Of a DNA stretch of 39,297 nt, positions 21,920-29,277 are shown piece after piece (within the stretch, counting starts at the first letter, position 1; each line of letters opens with the position of its first letter). Below the pieces are notes generated by a model, which saw only the letters and a list, made by a program, of their open reading frames with translations, did not search any database and was not told the DNA's origin. This DNA is from a bacterium (lineage in GTDB: Bacteria > Verrucomicrobiota > Kiritimatiellia > RFP12 > UBA1067): assembly GCA_030537465.1 (NCBI GenBank), contig JAUNMP010000019.1:1-39297 (forward strand), read 5' to 3'. Both the position numbers and the translations under genes were made by a program.

Positions 21920-23827
21920 TCACTTCTCCTTCGAGGCGAGAGGCGAAAGCTTCAACGACATGAAGTACTCGACGCCGTTGTCACTGGCGTCGGAGACGAG
22001 AATCGCCACTCGTGAGCCATCTGCAAGCCTGGGACCAAGCGTCAGCCCCTCGTACTGCACGTGCCGCGCCACCCCATCGTACAGCAGATGCTTGCGCACG
22101 GGCACATAGTCGACCGACGCCAACGAGGCATGGCCCGAAACCTCCGTCGCCCCGGTTCGATCGATACGGTAGATTCGCGAACGCCCGCGGGCAGGTCGAA
22201 GCTTGTCTGTCTCCCGTTCCAGGATCAGCAGGTCGCCATTCTCCATCAAGCAGAGAGACGAGACCCCGTTGCGCAGCTTCCGCTGTCTGCGCGGATCAAG
22301 GGAGATCGGCTGTTCGGGACGATAGACCCACTGATCCGCCATCTTCCACGGCGCGGACGCAGTGGCGCGCGTGAAATGAACAAGTCGAACAACCTCGCTC
22401 GCGCCAGGCGAGGCCGAGCTGTCCACGGGGAGCTCATTCTCATTGCATGCCCACATGTCCAGTCCGTAGGACGAGATCGACAGCGCCTCAAGTCCACGAT
22501 TGGATCTGGCCGACCGCATGGTCGGAACCTCGACAACATCGGAGATTCTGCCCTTTTCGAGATCGAATGCCCGAATCGTGTTCCCCTCCTCCTCGCAGAT
22601 CCACAGTTTCGGCAGCAGGGGATCAAAGGCGATTCCCTCGAAATTTCCGCCCAGAGCCGTCGCCCTGTGGACTTCGCGCACATCCGTGATTGATCCGGTT
22701 CCAGTATCAATCTCAATCTTCAACTCAATCAGAGCACCGCTCTTCTCCTCGATCGTCCAGAAGGTGTTGCCGCCCGCATAGGTCAGTCCACTCAAACCAC
22801 GCCCCTTCGCGTTCTTGCCGAGGATGCCGACGCTCTTGTAGATACCCGTCTTCGTCAGCTTGTACTCCTCATCCGGCAACGCCCCCCCCATCGCCTTGAC
22901 GGTGCGGCGGAAATCTGCAACGAACCTCGGCGTGAAGACTGCGGCTCCCGTGTGGTTGAGATGGTTACCATCGTGCCAGCAGTCGAGCGGCAGGTCAAGA
23001 TCCAGATAATCCAGATAGGGGACCTCCAATCGAACAGCAGTCTCACGAACAGCCGCCGTGAACGCCACCTTCTTCGTTGGATCAAACGCCTTCCGCAGGG
23101 GGGGCGCAAGCGGCATGGTGGTGACGATCGGGTAAGCGCCCTTGGCGCGGACAAGTGCGATGGACTCCGCAAGGATGTCGAGCAGAGGTGCGTCCATCTC
23201 CAGCGGCTCTCGTCCATTCACGCGCGCCGCCTTTTCCTCCATGTCAGACTCGGCCTTGCCCTTGAGCTTCGGATTGAGGAAACCTGCGGCCTTGTCGGGA
23301 TCGAAACCGCCCGCCATTGAACTACGCCACGGCTTGCCGCGGAGTATCGACTTGCGGAACTCATTGTATTTCCGCGTGAAAACCACGTCGCGGTAGAGTT
23401 CCCCCACGGAACCGAAGGGACGACGGTTCTCCCAGAGATGGTACACATGGAGGAGCAGATGAACACGGGCGGCGTTCAACTCCGAGATGGGACGGTCCGG
23501 CGAATAGCCGATCTTCAACGGCGAGACGTCCAGCAGCACGTATTTGATCCGCCCCTTGTTGGCGGACAGCAGATCCTCAAGGCGCAAAAGGTCCTGATCA
23601 CACGTGGTCGCCGCCGTGCTGAAGTTGAAGAAACCGGGGAAGAGCGCCGGGTCGAGCGAATCCTTGGTCTGGGAATCCCCACAGACCACCACCGCGGTCC
23701 CGTCCGGAACATCGAGCGCAGACCGGTAGCTTCTGCAATCGCAGACGACGACGAATGCGGTCCAGGCGATCGCCAGCAGAATCGGGACCCAGAAGAACAG
23801 AAACAGGCGGAAGAGAAATTTCTTCAT
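21920..23827 (-). CDS. SGNH-type (DltD/AlgX-like) domain fused to a phytase-like beta-propeller
   Basis: A 635-residue protein with an N-terminal membrane anchor (residues 4-28). The first ~315 residues form an SGNH-like domain, with G50-D51-S52 in VVCGDSQT and D286-x-x-H289 in DGNHLNHTG. This is the type that partners MBOAT acyltransferases (DltD with DltB, AlgX/AlgJ with AlgI). Residues about 340-630 are repeated beta strands of the esterase-like-phytase / SdiA-regulated propeller type (GLSGLTYAGGNTFWTIEEKSG in part, then GNFEGIAFDPLLPKLWICEE in part). The fusion of the two is one I do not recognise. It is 9 bp downstream of the MBOAT gene with GAGGT before the start. It probably passes acyl groups to an extracytoplasmic glycan, with the propeller binding the target. 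Confidence 0.78.
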   Translation of the reverse strand: MKKFLFRLFLFFWVPILLAIAWTAFVVVCDCRSYRSALDVPDGTAVVVCGDSQTKDSLDPALFPGFFNFSTAATTCDQDLLRLEDLLSANKGRIKYVLLDVSPLKIGYSPDRPISELNAARVHLLLHVYHLWENRRPFGSVGELYRDVVFTRKYNEFRKSILRGKPWRSSMAGGFDPDKAAGFLNPKLKGKAESDMEEKAARVNGREPLEMDAPLLDILAESIALVRAKGAYPIVTTMPLAPPLRKAFDPTKKVAFTAAVRETAVRLEVPYLDYLDLDLPLDCWHDGNHLNHTGAAVFTPRFVADFRRTVKAMGGALPDEEYKLTKTGIYKSVGILGKNAKGRGLSGLTYAGGNTFWTIEEKSGALIELKIEIDTGTGSITDVREVHRATALGGNFEGIAFDPLLPKLWICEEEGNTIRAFDLEKGRISDVVEVPTMRSARSNRGLEALSISSYGLDMWACNENELPVDSSASPGASEVVRLVHFTRATASAPWKMADQWVYRPEQPISLDPRRQRKLRNGVSSLCLMENGDLLILERETDKLRPARGRSRIYRIDRTGATEVSGHASLASVDYVPVRKHLLYDGVARHVQYEGLTLGPRLADGSRVAILVSDASDNGVEYFMSLKLSPLASKEK

Positions 23828-23836
23828 GGCAGGACC

Positions 23837-25288
23837 TCAGAACTGGAAGTAGATGAACGTCTGAGTGCCCGGCACGTAGAACACCACCGCCCACAGCAGC
23901 AGATAGTAGACGCCCCAACGGAGAACCGTCGGGCGCGGAAGCCGCACAAGTCCAAAGGCCTCCCGTCGGTTCCTCCACTCGAAGACCAGCGTCACGGCCC
24001 AGGCGATTCCCGCCACGATCGCCTCGCGGGGCAGACCGTGAAGCGCGCCGAAAGTCCGGGGATCAACCGCAAGGCCGAACCAATGGACGGCCTCGCCCAT
24101 CGACTGCGCGCGGAAGAACGTCCAGCCCACCAACACCAGCGCAAAGGTCGCAAACATGCGCCCGAGCTCGCCGACACTCGGAAGCGCCCGGTCCTCGGCC
24201 ACCGTCTGCAGATAGGTACGATTTCTCCCGCGCAGCAGCAGTGGGAGGAAGAGTGCGGCATGAAACGCGCCCCAGGCGAGGAAGGTCCAGTTGGCACCAT
24301 GCCAAAACCCGCTCACGAGGAAGATCACGAATGTGTTGCGGACCTGCTTCAGGCGTCCGCAGCGACTTCCTCCGAGCGGAATGTAGAGATAGTCGCGGAA
24401 CCAGGTGGTGAGCGACATGTGCCAGCGACGCCAGAACTCGGCGATGTCACGGGCGAAGTAGGGACAGTGGAAGTTCCGCATCAGGTTGATGCCGAAGAGC
24501 TTCGAGCAGCCGATGGCGATGTCGGAATAGCCGGAGAAGTCCCCGTAGATCTGCAGCGTGAAGAAGAAGATGCCCAGCAGAATCCCGAGCCCGTTCGCCT
24601 GGGACGGATCGTTCAGGAGATGGTTCGCCACGACGGCGCAGTTGTCCGCCAGCACGCACTTCTTGAAGAATCCCCAGAGCATCTGACGGCATCCGACCTT
24701 CGCCGCCTCGTAGTCAAAGGACCTTGGCGCCAGGAACTGCGGCAGGAGATTCGTCGCGCGCTCGATCGGTCCCGCCACCAGCTGCGGGAAGAAGGAGATG
24801 AACGCGAAGAAGGCAATGGGGTCACGCGTCGGACGAATCGCGCGCCGGTAGACGTCGATCGTGTAGGACAGCGCCTGGAACGTGTAGAAGCTGATGCCGA
24901 CGGGAAGGATGATGCGCAGCGAGGACGGATGGACGTCCAGTCCGCACGACGCCAATAGCGTGCATGCCTGGGAAATGAAGAAGTCGTAGTACTTGAAATA
25001 CCCGAGGATTCCCAGATTGACCACGAGCGAGAGCGCCACCAGCAGCTTGGACAGCCCTCGTTCCCGGCCCGGCGTTTGGAAATGCGGCAACTCCAACACG
25101 CCGACCACATAACTCCAGGCGCTCGTGAAGGCTATCAGCATCAGGAATCGCCAGTCCCACCAGCCGTAGAACACATAGCTTGCCACCACGATCAGAAGAT
25201 TCTGCGGACGCACCCATCGCCGCAATGACCAATACAGGACAAAGACCACCGGCAAAAAGAGCAGGAAGACGAACGAATTGAACAGCAT
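23837..25288 (-). CDS. MBOAT-family O-acyltransferase (AlgI/DltB-like)
   Basis: A 483-residue polytopic membrane protein of the MBOAT family. It follows the AlgI-type pattern: FLLFLPVVFVLYW, a run of hydrophobic segments, LPVGISFYTFQALSY, then RRWHMSLTTWFRDYLYIPLGG, in two pieces (His290), and the conserved histidine of the family in SGFWHGANW (His330). AlgI moves acetyl groups across the membrane to alginate, DltB moves D-alanyl groups to teichoic acid. The adjacent SGNH fusion gene is the expected extracytoplasmic partner. It starts 6 bp after the kinase-like gene, with GGGAG 9 bp upstream. The acyl donor is not visible; no dltA/dltC is in the window, so an acetyl or other acyl-CoA source is more likely. 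Confidence 0.92.
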   Translation of the reverse strand: MLFNSFVFLLFLPVVFVLYWSLRRWVRPQNLLIVVASYVFYGWWDWRFLMLIAFTSAWSYVVGVLELPHFQTPGRERGLSKLLVALSLVVNLGILGYFKYYDFFISQACTLLASCGLDVHPSSLRIILPVGISFYTFQALSYTIDVYRRAIRPTRDPIAFFAFISFFPQLVAGPIERATNLLPQFLAPRSFDYEAAKVGCRQMLWGFFKKCVLADNCAVVANHLLNDPSQANGLGILLGIFFFTLQIYGDFSGYSDIAIGCSKLFGINLMRNFHCPYFARDIAEFWRRWHMSLTTWFRDYLYIPLGGSRCGRLKQVRNTFVIFLVSGFWHGANWTFLAWGAFHAALFLPLLLRGRNRTYLQTVAEDRALPSVGELGRMFATFALVLVGWTFFRAQSMGEAVHWFGLAVDPRTFGALHGLPREAIVAGIAWAVTLVFEWRNRREAFGLVRLPRPTVLRWGVYYLLLWAVVFYVPGTQTFIYFQF

Positions 25289-25294
25289 GCTGTA

Positions 25295-26620
25295 TCACTC
25301 CCATTTACAGCGAACCGTACGCCAGCGCCGTTCGAGCTGTGCGTACTTGCGGTGCCTCCGCCCCCGGATCAGCATCTGCAGACGCAGCGAACAGCCGTAG
25401 AGCCAAAGTCGCAGACGATCCATGCCCTTCGGCGGAGACGAAAAGGCCATTCCCGGCGCAACGGATGCGAGTTCGGCGGCAACGGCCTTCACCGTCTCCG
25501 TCTGCGGGAACTGCGCGAGGATCTTGCCGAGCGCCTGGAAGTCGTTCCAGACGCCCAGTCCAAGTTCCCGATTGACCCCGAAGACCACATAGCGGAACTT
25601 CCAGTTCCGCTTCACCCACGGATCTTCGCGATAGAGATTCCGGTCGACGGCAAGCTGCCAGTCAATGGCCTTGAGATGGCCGTCCGCGCCCACGAGCAGA
25701 TTGTCGGAGAACAGGTCCCGATGCAGAATCCCGGTCTGCTTCAGGGCTATGGCCAGCTCGCGGATGTCCTCCGCGAAGCAGTCGGCCTCGTCCCGGGTGA
25801 GGCCACGGGCCAGCAGCTCGGTCAACGCCGGCCCCGAGACTTTTTCGGTCACGACGAAGGCGGATCTGCCGTCGAACGCGAAATGCCAGGCGAGCGGCAT
25901 CGGCACGACATTCGGCGCGATTCCATACACCGCCGCGTTCATCTTGTACTCGTTGCCGATCGACCAGACCGCCTTTGAGGATTCCTTGACGACGCAGGGC
26001 ATTCCCTTCCAGGACCCCTCGAGGAACCGATCGTTGATGTACTTGTTCTCGAGGAAGACGTGCGCATCGCGGATCTCCGGCTTCGGTCCCGGCTGCGACA
26101 GACCACGGGCAAAGGGCTTCAACGTCGACTCGGCCGTCCAGCCTTCCGGAAGACATGGCGTAAACGGGCCTGCGGGGACGCCCCGTTCCCATTCCTCTGC
26201 CGTGTGCCCCGTGAGGATCGCGATGTCGCGGGCGAACTCCGCAGGGGAGAGCGTACCGTGCACACGGTGTCCGCTTCCCGTCCACTTGCGGTAACGCGTC
26301 TTCATGCCGAGCAGCGTGAGATTGCAGAGCGTGGGCTTGCGCCCGCTGTCGTCGGAGACTTCATAGCGTGGCGCGGAATCGCGCACGACGACAACGAGGA
26401 ATGGCCCCGCCCCGCAGGTCGCGAGCTTGCGACGTTCATCCGGCAGCGCCGGACCGTAGAATCGCCGATAGGCGAGCGCGGGATCGCCGGAGAAGCTCAG
26501 CTCCCCCTTCCAGACAATCTCCGCATGCTTCGGAATATCCGCGAGGATCCTCCGCTCGGCTCGGCGCGCCTTCGGCCAGAGAATCAGCAGATGAAGCTCA
26601 GACAGGGGAGACGAACTCAT
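25295..26620 (-). CDS. two-domain protein with kinase-fold C-terminus
   Basis: A 441-residue protein. The C-terminal half is a protein-kinase/aminoglycoside-phosphotransferase-like fold: K212 in PCVVKES, E224 in IGNEYKM, a catalytic loop ILHRDLFSDNLLV (298-310) and metal-binding IDW (319-321). Such kinases in envelope clusters phosphorylate choline (LicA) or Kdo/heptose, so a head-group or sugar kinase role fits the TagD/LicD neighbours. The N-terminal ~165 residues (LHLLILWPKARRAERR onward, including GPFLVVVVRD and GHRVHGT) belong to no family I recognise. The start is the ATG at 26620, not 26629: AGGAGG is 9 bp upstream of the former but touches the latter, and it gives a 4-bp ATGA overlap with the upstream gene. 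Confidence 0.72.
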   Translation of the reverse strand: MSSSPLSELHLLILWPKARRAERRILADIPKHAEIVWKGELSFSGDPALAYRRFYGPALPDERRKLATCGAGPFLVVVVRDSAPRYEVSDDSGRKPTLCNLTLLGMKTRYRKWTGSGHRVHGTLSPAEFARDIAILTGHTAEEWERGVPAGPFTPCLPEGWTAESTLKPFARGLSQPGPKPEIRDAHVFLENKYINDRFLEGSWKGMPCVVKESSKAVWSIGNEYKMNAAVYGIAPNVVPMPLAWHFAFDGRSAFVVTEKVSGPALTELLARGLTRDEADCFAEDIRELAIALKQTGILHRDLFSDNLLVGADGHLKAIDWQLAVDRNLYREDPWVKRNWKFRYVVFGVNRELGLGVWNDFQALGKILAQFPQTETVKAVAAELASVAPGMAFSSPPKGMDRLRLWLYGCSLRLQMLIRGRRHRKYAQLERRWRTVRCKWE

Positions 26621-27243
26621 ACGCGGCATCCTCCTAGCTCACGCGGCCAGGCGCCGGCGGCGGAGAAATGCACGGTGATGCGGTCGACGCCGCAGGCGAG
26701 ACAGGCGCTGATGCGGTGATGGCCCTGGCGGAGAGAATCCTTCCTTCCGCCGATACGGCAGATCTGGACGTTGATCGGCTTCTTCTCATCGTACCCGCGC
26801 GTCCGCAGACTCGTCGCAAGGCGCTGCATGCTCGCCGCACGGTCCTTGCCTTCGCGCAACTGCGGATTGTCCAACGTGCGAATCGCGCGTTCGACCTTGA
26901 GCCCACGGATGGCCTGGGCTGAGACATGGTAGATGCCCGTACCCTCAAATCGATACTTGTTGCGCAGCACGCGGAACAATGTCGCGAGAAGATTCCACTT
27001 GGCGACAGAGGGCCTGAAGACGATTCGCGTGGGAACCGCGGCATGTGGGTCCTGCGCGGCCAGGACCTCACGGCCGCGGAGAAGCGCATCGGGGCCATCG
27101 GGCCGTATAAAGAGGATCACCGCGTCCTGTGGCAGCGCGGCATCCGGAATGGGGGCTTCTGCGTAGTCAGGCAGAGCCACGAGGTCGGCAGCCTCGAGCG
27201 GATAGACGTTCGACGACCAGCCGAGATGAGGAAGCCGACTCAC
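26617..27243 (-). CDS. ParB/Srx-like protein in the envelope operon
   Basis: A 208-residue protein. Its C-terminal part (about 115-195) looks like the ParB/sulfiredoxin fold: a Lys-Pro-Ile-x-Val strand, DSLRQGHHRISACLACG (like the DGxHR motif), and a final strand ITVHF. ParB-fold proteins include CTP-binding clamps, nucleases and small-molecule kinases such as the free-serine kinases SerK/SbnI. In this setting a small-molecule kinase or nucleotide-binding role is attractive but unproven. The N-terminal half is unassigned. The start is the GTG at 27243, with GGAGG 7 bp upstream and a GTGA overlap with the upstream gene; a GTG at 27264 would overlap by 25 bp without a suitable Shine-Dalgarno. 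It shares a 4-bp overlap with the kinase-like gene. Confidence 0.65.
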   Translation of the reverse strand: MSRLPHLGWSSNVYPLEAADLVALPDYAEAPIPDAALPQDAVILFIRPDGPDALLRGREVLAAQDPHAAVPTRIVFRPSVAKWNLLATLFRVLRNKYRFEGTGIYHVSAQAIRGLKVERAIRTLDNPQLREGKDRAASMQRLATSLRTRGYDEKKPINVQICRIGGRKDSLRQGHHRISACLACGVDRITVHFSAAGAWPRELGGCRV

Positions 27244-28277
27244 CGCTGGACCTCCAATGCCCACTCGTAGTCTTCCGAGAACTCTTCGCCCATCGTTGCC
27301 TCGACCATGTACCTGAGCGTGCGCTGCGCATTGAAGAGCGCGTGATACTTCGCCCGTCCCGCGGCTGCGACGGCCCGCCGCGCATCGTCATGCACATTGA
27401 AGAAGGCGATCTTCTCCGCGAGTTCGTCAGGGGTGTGGAAATAGACCGTCTCCTTCTCCGAGAAGAAGTCCTGCATCTGGTTTCCGTCATACTGGAAGGT
27501 CAAGACGCCATTGCCCATCAGGTGGGTGATGCGGTCGGAGGCGTACCACTTCCAGTTCTCGAAGCGGTTGATGGAGAGCCCCATCTTCGATGCGGCAATT
27601 GCCTCCTCGTAGGCGCGTCCGACGACGAGTGGTTTCCCCATGCCGAAGAAGCCAAGACGCACGGATGGATCAAGTTTTGGCACCAGGGCGTCCAGCAGAT
27701 CCTTGCGGGCATCGGCCAATGCGGGCCGTCCCGCGAAGAAGAGGTCGTAGGCGAAATCCGTCTTCAGCGAATTGTCCTCGACCTCGTAGGAGGGGTCGCT
27801 TGGATTCGGATAGAACCCCACGACGTTCCGGGCGGTCTTCCACTCCTTCAGCTTCTCGCCCGCGGTCGTCACGAAGATGGCGTCGCACGAGTCCTTCCGT
27901 CGCGCGATCTGGGCACAACAGTGCGCCGTCTCGACGGGATCGCAGTTGATGTGGACGATCTTCACGCCCGGCACGACCTTGTGGACGCGGTCCAGCGTCT
28001 CATTCGTCACGTAGTCGCAGTGGCTCAGGAAGACGAGGTCGGGCTTCCAGTTCCACGCCGTCTTCACGAGCCGCGCGTTCATCATCTTCGCACCGATGTT
28101 CCGCATGAATCCCAAGGGAGCCAGGAAGCGGGTGATGTCGCGCTCGGAGAACGAAAGGACCTGCCAGTTGCTACGGATGGCACCCGCCATCAGGCGCATG
28201 TCGATGCCCGTGCGGCCATTGCCCCAGTGGCGCGTGAGGAAATTCCCCACAAAGAGAATGCGAGGAGAGGCCTTCAT
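27240..28277 (-). CDS. glycosyltransferase (CgeB/GT1_2-like)
   Basis: A 345-residue GT-B type protein. N-terminal half: RILFVGNFLTRHWGNG, then PDLVFLSHCDY and VKIVHINCDPVE. C-terminal half: DLFFAGRP, a RLGFFGMGKP strand, KMGLSINRFENWKWYASDRITHLMGNG in pieces, and the FHTPDELAEKIAFF segment that is typical of CgeB-like and Glyco_trans_1_2 proteins. It probably adds a sugar to an envelope oligosaccharide. The start at 28277 gives the usual 4-bp ATGA overlap with the acyltransferase gene and has GAGG 8 bp upstream. A longer frame from 28361 lies wholly inside that gene and is not believed. Confidence 0.82.
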   Translation of the reverse strand: MKASPRILFVGNFLTRHWGNGRTGIDMRLMAGAIRSNWQVLSFSERDITRFLAPLGFMRNIGAKMMNARLVKTAWNWKPDLVFLSHCDYVTNETLDRVHKVVPGVKIVHINCDPVETAHCCAQIARRKDSCDAIFVTTAGEKLKEWKTARNVVGFYPNPSDPSYEVEDNSLKTDFAYDLFFAGRPALADARKDLLDALVPKLDPSVRLGFFGMGKPLVVGRAYEEAIAASKMGLSINRFENWKWYASDRITHLMGNGVLTFQYDGNQMQDFFSEKETVYFHTPDELAEKIAFFNVHDDARRAVAAAGRAKYHALFNAQRTLRYMVEATMGEEFSEDYEWALEVQR

Positions 28278-29260
28278 TGTTTCGCCTCGTGTTCCTGCAG
28301 CTGTTCGAGTTCGGCGGGCTTCGGCGTCTTGCGGAAGTAGTTGTAGTTGAGCACCCAGCACGAGGGGTGCCGGCGGATCACACGCTCGAGGTCCGAGAGA
28401 CAGCGCTGCGTCACGCCCCAGACGTCACGGGCCTCGGTTGCCGAATAGGTCGAGATCGCCTCGCAGCGGTAGCGGCCGTCCTTCAGCGGACGCGACCAGG
28501 CGACGATCAGCGGCACCTTCCCCTTCGCCGCGAAGAAAGCGGGCGCCGCGGAAACGGGAATGGGTCTCCCGAAGAACCGCACCCAGATGCCGCCATCCTC
28601 CGCCTTCACGACCTGATCGACAAGCAAACCAAGCGACTTCCCCTCCTTGAGTCCCTTCATCAGAGGCCGGAATGCGCCATCGGCTGGGACGATCTCCTGC
28701 CCGATGGAGCGCCGAGCTTTCATCAATAGTTTCGTCATCCCCGATGTACCGATGTCCTTCGCGACGGACATCATCAGGTGCCCCTCGAGAAACGCGAGCT
28801 GCGACATGATCTCCCAGCAGCCGATATGACCCGACACCGTCACCGCCGGTTTGTTCGCCTGGAGGAAGTCTTTCCCCTTCTGTCCCATCTCACCCACCGA
28901 CTCCACGCGTGCGCGCGCGTTACGGCAGGTCCAGAACGCATGGCCGATCGTCCGCGCCATATTGCGGTAGCTTCGCCTGAGAATGATCTGCTCCCGACGC
29001 GTCGGCGGCGTGTCATGCTCGGCCTTGTGGCATCGCTCGGGCGGATAGACGCCCTCGATCACGCGCAGATTGAAGAGCGCCGCGGCTCGTCCTCTCCGAT
29101 CGAAGAAGAACATCACCGCGCTGATGAAGTCGCACAAACGGAACAATGCGCCATGGGGTAGATTCGTGAACACCAAAATACCCAGAAGAATGCCCAGCCA
29201 TTCGAAAGGGCGTCTCAAACCCCGCATCACGGGCTTCCTCTGTCTATGCTTCTTCTTCAT
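28274..29260 (-). CDS. LpxL/HtrB-like lipid acyltransferase
   Basis: A 328-residue acyltransferase of the lysophospholipid acyltransferase / lipid A late acyltransferase family. The catalytic HX4E motif is in SGHIGCWEI (H145-E150), and LGLLVDQ with FFGRPIPVSAAPAFFA is the second family block. One N-terminal membrane segment (about 19-33) follows a very basic start (MKKKHRQRK). Its presence indicates an outer-membrane lipid A-type glycolipid. It is the first gene of the ten-gene operon; the promoter (TGG-TATAAT) ends 8 bp before the ATG, with no Shine-Dalgarno, implying a leaderless mRNA. The acyl group and the exact acceptor cannot be read from the sequence. Confidence 0.87.
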   Translation of the reverse strand: MKKKHRQRKPVMRGLRRPFEWLGILLGILVFTNLPHGALFRLCDFISAVMFFFDRRGRAAALFNLRVIEGVYPPERCHKAEHDTPPTRREQIILRRSYRNMARTIGHAFWTCRNARARVESVGEMGQKGKDFLQANKPAVTVSGHIGCWEIMSQLAFLEGHLMMSVAKDIGTSGMTKLLMKARRSIGQEIVPADGAFRPLMKGLKEGKSLGLLVDQVVKAEDGGIWVRFFGRPIPVSAAPAFFAAKGKVPLIVAWSRPLKDGRYRCEAISTYSATEARDVWGVTQRCLSDLERVIRRHPSCWVLNYNYFRKTPKPAELEQLQEHEAKQ

Positions 29261-29268
29261 TCGAGTAG

Positions 29269-29277
29269 ATTATACCA
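29269..29277 (-). promoter_or_regulatory. extended -10 promoter of the ten-gene envelope operon
   Basis: TGG-TATAAT on the minus strand (29277 to 29269), ending 8 bp before the ATG at 29260. The box contains the TAA stop codon of mfd. No -35 is visible at standard spacing. Confidence 0.65.
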
